Assembly: GCA_016789305.1 (NCBI GenBank)
Contig: JAEURJ010000008.1
Coordinates: 186,001-250,000, forward strand
Direction of reading: 5' to 3'
Length of the DNA stretch: 64,000 bases
DNA from: Anaerolineales bacterium
Lineage (GTDB): Bacteria > Chloroflexota > Anaerolineae > Anaerolineales > Villigracilaceae
Made by a program: the position numbers and the translations under genes. The notes under the pieces are model-generated. The model had not been told where the DNA came from and made no database searches. It saw only the letters and a list, made by a program, of their open reading frames with translations. The number at the start of each line of letters is the position of its first letter. The stretch's first letter is position 1. Shown here piece by piece: positions 8,502 through 16,950 of this stretch.

Positions 8502-9851
8502 ATGTTCGATCTTCCCGATCATGAAATTCTCCCACTCTCAAAACAACATGTCTTCTGGACCTGGTCTGCCCAGGCGAAAGTCAATCCTATTGCCATTAAA
8601 AAGGCCAAAGGTGTATATTTTTGGGATGTGGATGATAAAAAATATTTAGACTTTAATTCCATGACGATGTGTGTCAACATTGGTCATGGAAATGAAAAAG
8701 TCATCAAGGCCATGCAAGAGCAGGCAGGCGAGTTGCCATATGCCGCACCGGGCATGACCACCAAGGTCCGCGCGTTGGCGAGCAAAGCTGTCGCGCAAAT
8801 CACACCGCAGGGCGCGTTGAGCAAAGTGCTATTCACGCTTGGTGGTGCGGACGCGAATGAGAACGCAATTAAGATCGCACGTGGATACACCAAGCGTCAC
8901 AAGATATTAACGCGTTATCGTTCATATCATGGTGCATCCGCTGGCGCGATGGCCGCCACGGGTGATCCGCGACGGGTGGCTTGGGAGCCGAATCTGATGA
9001 CCGGTGTGATTCATTTTCTTGATCCATATCGCTATCGTTCTACATTCCATCGCACCACTCCTGATATTTCTGAAGAGGAGTTTTCACGCGACTATTTGAA
9101 TCACCTCGAAGAAATCATTCTCTACGAGGGACCTGAGTCCATCGCCGCTGTCTTGCTGGAAACTGTTACGGGCACGAATGGCATTATCATCCCTCCAAAC
9201 GGATACATGCAGGGTGTGCGCGCCTTGTGTGATAAATACGGCATCCTGATGATCTGCGACGAAGTGATGAGCGGATTTGGTCGCACAGGTAAAATGTTCG
9301 CCATCGAACATTGGAATGTTGTCCCAGACATGATTACGATGGCAAAGGGATTAACGTCCGCGTATGCGCCGCTCGGTGCAGTGGCGATGAAGCCAGAGAT
9401 TGCCGCGGCATTTGACGAACATGCTTTTGAAAGTGGTCTGACTTATACATCACATCCCATTTCATTGGCGGCAGCGATTGCAAATATTGAAGTGATGAAA
9501 GAAGAAAAAATCGTCGAGCACGCATTTCAAATGGGAAGCGTCTTGCGAAGGATGTTAACGGATTTGGGCGAGGCGCATCCTTCGATTGGAGAAGTGCGCA
9601 ATATTGGGTTGTTTGGGATTATTGAATTGGTGAAGGATAGAAAGACAAAAGAGCCGCTGGCTCCATGGAACAGTTCGTCCCCGGAAATGTCTGCGCTGAA
9701 GAAATATTGCACCGATCACGGTTTGTTTGTGTACACTCACTGGCACACGGTGTTAATCATCCCACCGTTGATCATTACGGAAGAGGAATTGAAAGAGGGG
9801 ATGGATATTTTGGATAATGCATTGGAAATTACAGATCAGGCTATAAAATAA
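8502..9851 (+). CDS. Class III pyridoxal-phosphate aminotransferase
   Basis: 449 residues, the normal length for class III omega-aminotransferases. Visible: substrate/cofactor loop GGADANENAIKIAR, the SYHGAS motif, ICDEVMSGFGRTG with the PLP-contacting aspartate, and the Schiff-base lysine in MAKG (Lys282). C-terminal domain ends with IIPPLIITEEELKEGM. It transfers an amino group from an omega-amino acid or amine (for instance taurine, beta-alanine or putrescine-like substrates) to pyruvate or 2-oxoglutarate; the exact substrate cannot be read from sequence. GAGG about 10 bases upstream acts as ribosome-binding site. Transcribed divergently from the P-loop gene. Confidence 0.92.
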   Translation: MFDLPDHEILPLSKQHVFWTWSAQAKVNPIAIKKAKGVYFWDVDDKKYLDFNSMTMCVNIGHGNEKVIKAMQEQAGELPYAAPGMTTKVRALASKAVAQITPQGALSKVLFTLGGADANENAIKIARGYTKRHKILTRYRSYHGASAGAMAATGDPRRVAWEPNLMTGVIHFLDPYRYRSTFHRTTPDISEEEFSRDYLNHLEEIILYEGPESIAAVLLETVTGTNGIIIPPNGYMQGVRALCDKYGILMICDEVMSGFGRTGKMFAIEHWNVVPDMITMAKGLTSAYAPLGAVAMKPEIAAAFDEHAFESGLTYTSHPISLAAAIANIEVMKEEKIVEHAFQMGSVLRRMLTDLGEAHPSIGEVRNIGLFGIIELVKDRKTKEPLAPWNSSSPEMSALKKYCTDHGLFVYTHWHTVLIIPPLIITEEELKEGMDILDNALEITDQAIK

Positions 9852-9866
9852 AAAGTAAGTCGCGTT

Positions 9867-10949
9867 TTAAACGTTACCTACTGGTATTTCTACGATAAAT
9901 CTTGTTCCTTTTCCAAGTTCACTTTCAACATTGATCTCTCCGCCGTGCGCTTGAATGAGTTGCTTGGCAATTGCGAGGCCGAGGCCGCTGTTGGTGCGGC
10001 CGGTGCGGGATTTGTCTCCGCGCCAGAATCTATCGAAGATAAATGGGATGTCTTCCGCGGGGATTCCTGCGCCGGTGTCTTTGACTTCGATGCGAATTCC
10101 ATTTTCGATGGATGCGGTACTCAGAGAAATGCTTCCGCCTTCGGATGTGTGCCGCAGCGCGTTGGAAATCAGGTTGGATAATACTTGATTGAGGCGGTCG
10201 TAATCGGCGGTCAACTCCTGAGATGAATCAGCGATGCTGGTTTTCAGGTCAATACCGAGGGAGGCGGCTTGGGCGGAAAAACTTGTGGTGAGATCATGAA
10301 TCAAATCAGCGAGCAGGAAGCGGGTGGGATGAAGCGGCAGTTGTCCCGTTTCCGCAAGTGAGAGTGTTTGCAGATCATTGACGAGGCGGGCAAGTAGTTT
10401 GGTTTCATCCAATGTGTTGTTGATGTGTTCAGTTGTTGGTTCGTATACCCCGTCGATCACGCCTTCGAGATTGCCTTGAATGATGTGCAGCGGAGTGCGG
10501 AGTTCGTGAGCGATATCGGAAGTTAAGTTGCGGCGCTGTTGATCGGAGCGTTCCAATTCGCTGACCATTTTATTGAAACGGCTGACCAACTCGCTGAACA
10601 TATCTGATTTATTTTCCGGCACACGCACGGAGAGATCGCCTTCCGCAATGGCGTCGATTGCATTGAACATCTGCCCAAGAGGTTTGCCGAAACGGGTGTA
10701 TAAATTGAATATGGTGAAGATCGCAAGCAGAGTCACCGCGAATGGTGCACCGCATAACAGAAGCCAGATGTTCCGAACCCCGGCATATTCTGAAAACGCC
10801 CAATATAGAATTGCAGCCGTGCCGCCGATAAACAGCAGGGCGAAGCCAAAGAAGAAAACTCCAAATGGAAAGAATCGACGTCTTCCGCGCCTGCGGAATT
10901 GAAAACGAGGTGGACCATGATGAGAGTTTTCGAAATTATGATGATGCAT
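9867..10949 (-). CDS. Two-component sensor histidine kinase
   Basis: 360 residues. A His- and Arg-rich cytoplasmic N-terminus (MHHHNFENSHHG) is followed by two membrane spans (about 28-52 and 61-82) with almost no periplasmic loop, a HAMP domain (about 85-135), HisKA with phospho-acceptor His148 in SDIAHELRTP, and a HATPase_c domain with N box (NLISNALRHT), G1 (DTGAGIP), F box (FDRFWRGDKSR) and G2 (GLGLAIAKQLI). It resembles BaeS/intramembrane-sensing kinases. The gene starts 3 bases after the response regulator stop, so both form one operon. Confidence 0.95.
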   Translation of the reverse strand: MHHHNFENSHHGPPRFQFRRRGRRRFFPFGVFFFGFALLFIGGTAAILYWAFSEYAGVRNIWLLLCGAPFAVTLLAIFTIFNLYTRFGKPLGQMFNAIDAIAEGDLSVRVPENKSDMFSELVSRFNKMVSELERSDQQRRNLTSDIAHELRTPLHIIQGNLEGVIDGVYEPTTEHINNTLDETKLLARLVNDLQTLSLAETGQLPLHPTRFLLADLIHDLTTSFSAQAASLGIDLKTSIADSSQELTADYDRLNQVLSNLISNALRHTSEGGSISLSTASIENGIRIEVKDTGAGIPAEDIPFIFDRFWRGDKSRTGRTNSGLGLAIAKQLIQAHGGEINVESELGKGTRFIVEIPVGNV

Positions 10950-10951
10950 GA

Positions 10952-11632
10952 TTATTTCTGTTCCACGAAGCGATAGCCGATGCCGTATACCGTTTCAATC
11001 GAGGGGCTGTTCGAATCGACTTCGAGTTTTTTGCGGAGATTCTTGATGTGCGAGTCCACGCTGCGATCAATGCTGGAGGCTGCGCCGTGCAGGTCTTCGA
11101 GCAATTGTTCGCGGGTGAGGGTTTGCCCCGGTCGACTCGCGAGAATGAAAAGCAATTTGAATTCGTTTGGTGTTAATCTGATGGGCATGCCGTTGAATGT
11201 AACGGAATATTTTTCCGAGTCGATTTCAAGCGCACCGATGCGAATGATCGATGGTGTTTTGATTTCTCCGCGGGTGCGGCGAAGAAGCGCACGTACACGG
11301 GCGACGAGGGCGCGAGGTGAAAATGGCTTGGTGATGTAATCATCCGCGCCGATCTCAAGCCCGGTGACCTGGTCCACTTCTTCGGCGAGGGCGGTGAGCA
11401 TGATAATGGGAACGTCACTTTCGCGGCGCAGGATCTTGCACACTTCGCGTCCGTCGATGTTGGGGAGCATGAGGTCGAGGACGATGAGATCTGGTTTTTC
11501 ACGGCGGGCAGTTGTCAGCGCGGATTGACCGTCGCCGGCCGTCAGAACGCGATAGCCGTTCTTTTCCAGATAATCCCGTGCAAGGCGGGCGATCTTGGGT
11601 TCGTCATCTACAATGAGGATGAGTTCAGGCAT
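10952..11632 (-). CDS. OmpR/PhoB-family response regulator
   Basis: 226 residues: receiver domain (1-120) with Asp9/Asp10, phospho-acceptor Asp53 (IVLDLMLPNIDG) and Lys102 (YITKPF), then a winged-helix DNA-binding domain (about 130-224; LTPNEFKLLFILASRPG, SVDSHIKNLRKKL, ETVYGIGYRF). It is phosphorylated by the downstream-encoded kinase and probably controls envelope or stress genes. There is no Shine-Dalgarno sequence: a TATACT (plus 11639-11644) lies only 6 bases from the ATG, with TTCATA 17 bases further upstream, so the transcript is predicted to be leaderless. Confidence 0.95.
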   Translation of the reverse strand: MPELILIVDDEPKIARLARDYLEKNGYRVLTAGDGQSALTTARREKPDLIVLDLMLPNIDGREVCKILRRESDVPIIMLTALAEEVDQVTGLEIGADDYITKPFSPRALVARVRALLRRTRGEIKTPSIIRIGALEIDSEKYSVTFNGMPIRLTPNEFKLLFILASRPGQTLTREQLLEDLHGAASSIDRSVDSHIKNLRKKLEVDSNSPSIETVYGIGYRFVEQK

Positions 11633-11681
11633 GGGGAAAGTATAAAGTACAAAGGATGAATTATGAAGGATGAATGCGAAA

Positions 11682-12647
11682 TTATCCGCTTATAACTTCC
11701 ACTATCACCTTTCCCTTCGTGTGGCCGTTTTCAACATGGCGATGTGCCGCGACGATTTGATCCAGCGAGTAGATTTTGTCGATCACTGGTTTTAGTTTGT
11801 TTTCCTCAATAAGTTGTCGAAAGAAATCCATATCCTTGTCGTTTGGCTGTGCAAGATGCATTTTCAATCTGTTATCGCCGGTCAGCTTGCTCAACAGGAT
11901 TTGAGTTAGTAAGAAACGTTTCTTTAACGGGTTTTCCGTAATAAAGACGCTTGTTTCAGTTAAAGAAGGTTTGCAGCTTAAATACGTGCGCCAACCGACG
12001 GCATCCAGAATAATGTCATACTTTTTGCCATTCTTTGCGAAATCCTCTTTGGTGTAGTCGATCATATGATCTGCGCCAAGCTCTTTCACCCAGCCAAGGT
12101 TGGATGTGCTGCAAACAGCGGTTACTTCTGTTTCATAATACTTGGCAAATTGAACGGCAAAATGACCAACGCCGCCCGAAGCGCCGTAGATCAAAACTTT
12201 TTGTCCCTTCTTGATTTGAGCTATATCTCTCAATGCTTGCAGTGCTGTCAGGGCAGCGCAGGGTATTGATGCCATTTCATTAAACGTCAAGTTGTTGGGC
12301 ATCAGGCTGATTCTGTTTTCACGAACGCGCACATATTCTGCATGTGACCCGAGACAGCTTCCGAAGACACGGTCACCGACTTTAAATCTGCTCACATTTT
12401 TGCCGACGGCTTCAACAGTGCCGGCAACGTCAATGCCGAGGATTTGATCCTTCGGCGTGAAAAAGCCATTGCTTGATCTTGTAGGTAAAAAGCCTTTTCG
12501 AAACAGATAATCATACGGGTTGACAGATGCGCTGTGTACTTTTATCAGCACTCTGTCATCGTGCTCAGCTTGAATGGCGGGTTTCTCGGCTTCTTCTATC
12601 TTCAGGACTTCGGGGGGACCGTACGATCTATAGACTGCAGCTTTCAT
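11682..12647 (-). CDS. Quinone oxidoreductase-like MDR dehydrogenase
   Basis: 321 residues of the medium-chain dehydrogenase/reductase superfamily, zinc-independent (QOR-like) branch. Seen: the N-terminal GroES-like fold ([32 protein letters not shown]) and the Rossmann motif [15 protein letters not shown]. The catalytic zinc cysteine/histidine pattern of alcohol dehydrogenases is absent. It likely reduces quinones or enones with NADPH. The ATG at 12647 is preferred over the TTG at 12662 because GGAG lies 8 bases before it. Confidence 0.9.
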   Translation of the reverse strand: MKAAVYRSYGPPEVLKIEEAEKPAIQAEHDDRVLIKVHSASVNPYDYLFRKGFLPTRSSNGFFTPKDQILGIDVAGTVEAVGKNVSRFKVGDRVFGSCLGSHAEYVRVRENRISLMPNNLTFNEMASIPCAALTALQALRDIAQIKKGQKVLIYGASGGVGHFAVQFAKYYETEVTAVCSTSNLGWVKELGADHMIDYTKEDFAKNGKKYDIILDAVGWRTYLSCKPSLTETSVFITENPLKKRFLLTQILLSKLTGDNRLKMHLAQPNDKDMDFFRQLIEENKLKPVIDKIYSLDQIVAAHRHVENGHTKGKVIVEVISG

Positions 12648-12682
12648 AAGATTATTCTCCAAATCAGGTAATGATTCTACTT

Positions 12683-12716
12683 ATCCAGTCAACCCTGCAA
12701 TCAGGGTTGACTGGAT
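12683..12716. terminator. Strong hairpin between two minus-strand genes
   Basis: A perfect 15-base stem (ATCCAGTCAACCCTG and complement) with a 4-base loop, followed on the plus side by TTTTG. It lies after the His-rich protein gene and before the MDR gene (both minus), so it probably ends the first transcript, although the T-run in that direction is poor. Confidence 0.6.
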
Positions 12717-12740
12717 TTTGATGGTTGTACGGTTTGGCCT

Positions 12741-13202
12741 TTATTCCTTCTTATCGCTTTCTTCTTCAGGTTTTTCACCGTGGGCGCGTTTATGCCAATC
12801 GTTGAACATGGGCGGCACGCCGTCTTCCCAGTTTCTTCCCCACGGTCCATGCCGGTGATGACCATGTCGCATTCCGCGGAAGAAGATCATCTTCAGGAAG
12901 CCGAAGAACAGGAACAGGAAGAGGATCGAGAAGCAGATGCCGCCGGGGAAGAAGCCGAAGTGGTGATGACCATACATCATTGGGTAGCCCGGACCGTATC
13001 CATACGCATGACCGTACATCATGGGTGGGACGTTGACAGCCTGACCGTTTTCAGCGGCTTTTGCGATGGCAGTTGCCACTGCGGGGGCTTGTGAAATTCC
13101 ATTGGCTTCCCCGGCTTTGAAAGCCATAAAGCCGCCTGCCGCGATCAGGCCGATCAGGAGTAAAACCCCGATCACGCGAAAAACTAAACCGTTGCGAAAC
13201 AT
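12741..13202 (-). CDS. His/Gly/Met-rich small membrane protein
   Basis: 153 residues from the ATG at 13202, preceded by GGAGGTAACA. An N-terminal membrane span (about 6-28), a Met/His/Tyr/Gly-rich segment (VPPMMYGHAYGYGPGYP and GHHHFGFFPGG), a very hydrophobic second span (about 90-110) and a His-rich tail (RHGHHRHGPWG) ending in acidic residues. No family is recognised beyond its general resemblance to His-rich proteins encoded near two-component systems. Metal binding is likely from composition only. The nearby kinase also has a His-rich end. Confidence 0.8.
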   Translation of the reverse strand: MFRNGLVFRVIGVLLLIGLIAAGGFMAFKAGEANGISQAPAVATAIAKAAENGQAVNVPPMMYGHAYGYGPGYPMMYGHHHFGFFPGGICFSILFLFLFFGFLKMIFFRGMRHGHHRHGPWGRNWEDGVPPMFNDWHKRAHGEKPEEESDKKE

Positions 13203-13336
13203 TGTTACCTCCAATAGGTGATTGATTTGGTTTGTTCTTACGCGCTAAATGTATCAATCCATTGTGTAGGAATTGTGGACAGGTGTGTCAGAGATTGTGT
13301 AGGGTGTATAAGAGAAATGTAGGCGTACAGCCATGA

Positions 13337-13459
13337 TAAAATACGGGCGGTAATAACCGAGGTAAAAGCATCGTCAGGATGATGCTTGAAATGAATACAA
13401 ATTCAGGTGGAAACCGCCCCCAATATACTTAGGGTGCCGCCTGCAAACAGGAAAATAAA
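13337..13459 (+). promoter_or_regulatory. Structured trxB leader RNA candidate with SD-sequestering hairpin
   Basis: A TAAAAT at 13337-13342 predicts a transcript starting near 13345-13349. The leader can form a closing helix GGGCGGT (13345-13351) with ACCGCCC (13413-13419), enclosing a 7-base-pair hairpin (13366-13372 with 13381-13387) and TGAAT-ACAA-ATTCA (13392-13405). Downstream, CCTG-CAAA-CAGG (13440-13451) covers the AGGA ribosome-binding site. The 5' GGCGG (13346-13350) can instead pair with CCGCC (13437-13441), which would open that last hairpin. This two-state design looks like a translational switch; no known riboswitch class was recognised. Confidence 0.45.
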
Positions 13460-14398
13460 ATGACAGAGAAGCATGTGAAGGTGTTGATTTTAGGATCTGG
13501 TCCTGCCGGATTGTCCGCAGCGTTGTATGCAGCACGCGCCGAGTTGGAGCCGATCGTTCTGACTGGGATGCAGTTGGGCGGGCAGGCTGCGTTGACTCAT
13601 ACCATCGAAAATTATCCGGGCTTTCCGGAAGGTGTGGGTGGGGCGCAATTGGGCGAATTGTTCCAAAAGCAGGCCGAACATTTCGGTGCGAAAGTTGAAT
13701 TTGACATGGCGCACGAAGTGGATTTATCCCAGCGTCCATACACGGTCAAGACCGACAGCGGCGAGTACAAAGCCGAAACTTTAATTCTTTCCACCGGCGC
13801 GAATCCGAATCAGTTGGGAATTCCACGCGAAGTCGAAATGACCGGTCGCGGCATTTCCTATTGTGCCACTTGTGACGGCTGGTTTTTCAAGGATAAGAAG
13901 GTTGTCATTGTGGGTGGCGGCGACAGCGCATTTGAAGAGGCGCTCTTCATCACTCGTTATGCTTCCTCGGTTACACTAATTCATCGCCGCGAAGAATTCC
14001 GCGCGGGTGCCATTTTGCAAAAGCGCGCAAAGGAACACCCCAAGATGAACTTCATTTTGAATACCGTTGTCACCGATGTAGTGGGCACGGAAAAACTTGA
14101 AGCTTTGAAATTGAAGAACGTTTTAACCGGTGAAGAATCCACTTTCGAGGCCGATGGTCTGTTCATCTTTATCGGCCATACGCCGAACTCACAAATGTTC
14201 AAAGGTCAGCTCGAAATGAGCGACCTTGGCTATGTCATCGTCAACGACAAAATGGAAACCAGTGTGGAAGGCGTGTACGCCGCAGGTGAGATCGCCGACC
14301 CGCATTTCCGCCAGGTCATCACATCCGCAGGCATGGGCGCGGCGGCGGCGATCCAGGCGACGAAGTTCCTTGAAGAAAAGGAATCAGTTCACAGTTAA
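13460..14398 (+). CDS. trxB: Thioredoxin-disulfide reductase
   Basis: 312 residues, standard length for low-molecular-weight thioredoxin reductase. FAD-binding GSGPAG (12-17), redox-active CATC (135-138) in the NADPH domain, second dinucleotide fold VIVGGGDSAFEEALF (about 149-163), and C-terminal FAD motif VYAAGEIADPHFRQV. It passes electrons from NADPH to thioredoxin in the cytoplasm. It is a single-gene unit followed by a strong terminator and preceded by the structured leader. Confidence 0.96.
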   Translation: MTEKHVKVLILGSGPAGLSAALYAARAELEPIVLTGMQLGGQAALTHTIENYPGFPEGVGGAQLGELFQKQAEHFGAKVEFDMAHEVDLSQRPYTVKTDSGEYKAETLILSTGANPNQLGIPREVEMTGRGISYCATCDGWFFKDKKVVIVGGGDSAFEEALFITRYASSVTLIHRREEFRAGAILQKRAKEHPKMNFILNTVVTDVVGTEKLEALKLKNVLTGEESTFEADGLFIFIGHTPNSQMFKGQLEMSDLGYVIVNDKMETSVEGVYAAGEIADPHFRQVITSAGMGAAAAIQATKFLEEKESVHS

Positions 14399-14480
14399 GG
14401 ATGAAGCGATGAAGATCGCGCATCACCCATAACGGATGGCTGATTCCGTCCAAATGGCAGAATCCAACCGAATACATTTT

Positions 14481-14518
14481 CACCAAAAGGACTCGCAATT
14501 CGCCGAGTCCTTTTGGTG
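14481..14518 (+). terminator. Rho-independent terminator of trxB
   Basis: Perfect 15-base stem (CACCAAAAGGACTCG and complement) with an 8-base loop, 83 bases after the trxB stop. Confidence 0.8.
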
Positions 14519-14545
14519 CGCGAAAAAATGTGACATTTTGTACTT

Positions 14546-14573
14546 TTGACCTGTTACACTTTTCGGATAAAAT
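14546..14573 (+). promoter_or_regulatory. Sigma-70-type promoter of mdh-gltA
   Basis: TTGACC (14546-14551), a 16-base spacer and TAAAAT (14568-14573) lie 50 bases before the malate dehydrogenase ATG. Confidence 0.65.
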
Positions 14574-14623
14574 GAATGAAAAATAGCGGCGTTGCCACGC
14601 CGACAAAAACCATTGGAGGAAGA

Positions 14624-15559
14624 ATGAAGAAAATCTCTATTATCGGCGCCGGTATGACGGGCTCCACGGCCGCGCACTGGATTGCCGAACGTGAACTTGC
14701 CGACGTTGTTTTGCTGGATGTGGTGGAGGGAATGCCGCAGGGAAAAAGCCTCGATCTGGCCCAAGCCATGCCGATTATCGGCAAGGATTCTGAGATTACC
14801 GGCACGAATGATTATGCCGCCACCAAAGGCTCAGACATCATCATAATCACCGCCGGCCTTGCCCGCAAACCTGGCATGAGCCGCGATGACCTGCTCAAGA
14901 CCAATGCCGAGATCGTCGGCAAAGCCGCCACCGAAACCTTGAAATATTCCCCCGATGCGATCTACATTGTATTGACCAATCCGTTGGATACGATGGCGTA
15001 TCTGACCATGAAGAAGACCGGTCTTCCCCGCGAGCGCGTGATCGGCCAGGCAGGTATTTTGGACTCTGCCCGTATGCGCGCTTTCGTTGCGATGGAAACC
15101 GGTGTGAGCGTTGAAAATATCAATTGCTACGTATTGGGCGGACACGGCGATGAGATGGTTCCGCTGACCCGTCACTCCAATGTGGCCGGCATTCCTTTGA
15201 AGGAATATTTACCTGCCGACAAACTGGAAGCCATTGTTAACCGCACACGCAAGGGTGGCGGGGAGATCGTCAATTTGTTGAAGACCGGCTCCGCTTATTA
15301 CGCTCCCTCGATGGCTTGTGTGCAGATGGCTGATGCAATCCTCAAAGATAAGAAATTAATCGTTCCCTGCGCTGCCTATATGAACGGTGAGTATGGCTTG
15401 AAGGATATGTACTTCGGTGTGCCTGTCATGCTCGGTGCAGGCGGAATGGAAAGAATTATCGAATACAAGTTCGATGCTGAAGAGAAAGCCATGTTCGAGA
15501 AATCCGCCGCCTCTGTCAAAGAGACGCATGAAGCGTTGAAGAGTTTGGTCACACTCTAA
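14624..15559 (+). CDS. mdh: Malate dehydrogenase, LDH-like type
   Basis: 311 residues from the ATG at 14624 with GGAGGAAGA upstream. NAD-binding GAGMTGS (8-14), Asp32 for NAD specificity (VLLDVVEGMPQGK), substrate arginines in ARKPGMSR (Arg81, Arg87) and Arg150 (ILDSAR), and the catalytic histidine in GGHGDEMVP (His174). The sequence belongs to the lactate-dehydrogenase-like group of tetrameric malate dehydrogenases common in Chloroflexota and thermophiles. It interconverts malate and oxaloacetate. It is followed 27 bases later by citrate synthase, which consumes oxaloacetate, so they form a TCA-cycle operon. Confidence 0.96.
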   Translation: MKKISIIGAGMTGSTAAHWIAERELADVVLLDVVEGMPQGKSLDLAQAMPIIGKDSEITGTNDYAATKGSDIIIITAGLARKPGMSRDDLLKTNAEIVGKAATETLKYSPDAIYIVLTNPLDTMAYLTMKKTGLPRERVIGQAGILDSARMRAFVAMETGVSVENINCYVLGGHGDEMVPLTRHSNVAGIPLKEYLPADKLEAIVNRTRKGGGEIVNLLKTGSAYYAPSMACVQMADAILKDKKLIVPCAAYMNGEYGLKDMYFGVPVMLGAGGMERIIEYKFDAEEKAMFEKSAASVKETHEALKSLVTL

Positions 15560-15586
15560 TTTGATCCACATTCGCCGGAGGAAAAA

Positions 15587-16903
15587 ATGATCTTGCATGA
15601 AAAAATCTCAGCTCAATTGCCTGCATGGCGTGAGCGAATCAAGTCTCTTGCCAAGGAACATGCCGAAGTTAAAGTGGATGATGTCACTGTGGGCCAGATC
15701 GTCGGCGGCATGCGCGATATCAAGTCGATGTTGTCTGATATTTCATTTGTCGATCCTGCCGAAGGAATTCGCTTCCGCGGTTTATCCATTCCTGAATTGT
15801 TGAAGGCGCTGCCGAAAGCGCGAGGTGGAAAGATGCCTTTGGTGGGCGGCCTGTATTATCTGCTCATGATTGGCGAAGTGCCCGGCAAGGAAGACGCACA
15901 AGCAGTGGAAGCCGAATGGGCCAGACGTGCCACTGTTCCTGATTATGTTTTCAAAATGCTCAAGACCATGCCGAAAGAGACGCACCCAATGACTCTCTTT
16001 TCACAGGCTGTGCTTGCGTTGCAGAGCGGCTCGATCTTCGCCAGTAAATATCACAGCATGAAAAAGGATGTCTATTGGGAGGCGGCCCTTGAAGACAGCC
16101 TTGATCTGACTGCAAAGCTTCCTGTGATCGCAGCCTATATTTATCGGATGAAATATTTTGGAGAGAGCGGAAAACCAAAATACAACCCCAAACTGGATTA
16201 CGGCGCAAACTTTGCCAAGATGATGAAGGTTTCGGACAAGAAGGGGTATTCCGAACTTGCGCGCTTGTATTTCATCCTGCATAGCGATCATGAAGCGGGA
16301 AATGTATCCGCCCACACGATGCATCTTGTTGGATCCGCTCTTTCCGACCCATACCTTTCCTTCTCCGCTGCATTGAACGGTCTTGCGGGACCTTTGCATG
16401 GTCTGGCAAATCAGGAGTGTCTGGGCTGGTTGTTGGAAGTGCATAAGAAATTTGGCGGCGTACCCTCGCGTGATGATCTCTACAAATTCGCATGGGACAC
16501 ACTCAATGGCGGTCATGTCATCCCCGGTTACGGTCACGCTGTGCTGCGTGTTCCTGATCCGCGTTACATGGCGCAAATGGAATTTGCCAAGAAGCGCTTC
16601 CCGGATGATGAACTCCTCCGCCTCGCCGATCTGGTTTTTGACGTAGTACCTGCTGTACTCAAAGAACAAGGCAAGGCCAAGAATCCTGCTCCGAATGTGG
16701 ATGCGATCTCTGGCACTCTGCAACATTATTATGGCGTGCGCGAGTTCGATTTCTATACCGTATTGTTTGGTGTAGGCCGTGCTCTCGGTGTAACGGCTAA
16801 TTACGTGTGGGCACGTGCGCTCGGCCAGCCGATAGAACGCCCCAAATCATTGACCACAAAAATGCTCGAGGATGCAGTTTCAAAAGCAGGCCAGCCTGCT
16901 TAA
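15587..16903 (+). CDS. gltA: Citrate synthase, mitochondrial-like type
   Basis: 438 residues with GGAGG before the ATG. It condenses acetyl-CoA with oxaloacetate. The catalytic triad is present: His271 (GPLHGLANQE), His317 (PGYGHAVLR) and Asp372 (NPAPNVDAISG). The segments SDHEAGNVSAHTMHLVGSAL, GYGHAVLRVPDPRY, EQGKAKNPAPNVDA and FGVGRALGVTANYVWARALG match the mitochondrial enzyme nearly residue for residue as I recall it, much more closely than the hexameric or ordinary type II bacterial enzymes. No mitochondrial targeting sequence is present. Second gene of the mdh-gltA operon, with a strong terminator behind it. Confidence 0.95.
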   Translation: MILHEKISAQLPAWRERIKSLAKEHAEVKVDDVTVGQIVGGMRDIKSMLSDISFVDPAEGIRFRGLSIPELLKALPKARGGKMPLVGGLYYLLMIGEVPGKEDAQAVEAEWARRATVPDYVFKMLKTMPKETHPMTLFSQAVLALQSGSIFASKYHSMKKDVYWEAALEDSLDLTAKLPVIAAYIYRMKYFGESGKPKYNPKLDYGANFAKMMKVSDKKGYSELARLYFILHSDHEAGNVSAHTMHLVGSALSDPYLSFSAALNGLAGPLHGLANQECLGWLLEVHKKFGGVPSRDDLYKFAWDTLNGGHVIPGYGHAVLRVPDPRYMAQMEFAKKRFPDDELLRLADLVFDVVPAVLKEQGKAKNPAPNVDAISGTLQHYYGVREFDFYTVLFGVGRALGVTANYVWARALGQPIERPKSLTTKMLEDAVSKAGQPA

Positions 16904-16916
16904 TAAAAAATAGACC

Positions 16917-16946
16917 AAAGTGGCCTGAGAAAGCTCAGGCCACTTT
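16917..16946. terminator. Bidirectional terminator
   Basis: Perfect 13-base stem (AAAGTGGCCTGAG and complement) with a 4-base loop; it separates the convergent citrate synthase (+) and membrane protein (-) genes. Confidence 0.88.
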
Positions 16947-16950
16947 TCTG

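Noticed and set aside
13401..13419. T-box-like AGGTGGAAACCGC in the trxB leader
   Set aside because: T-box antiterminators have a UGGNACC core in a much longer leader with a specifier loop; here there is an extra base, a short leader and a non-amino-acid gene.
16001..16726. 241-codon minus frame in citrate synthase
   Set aside because: Shadow of a strongly conserved gene.
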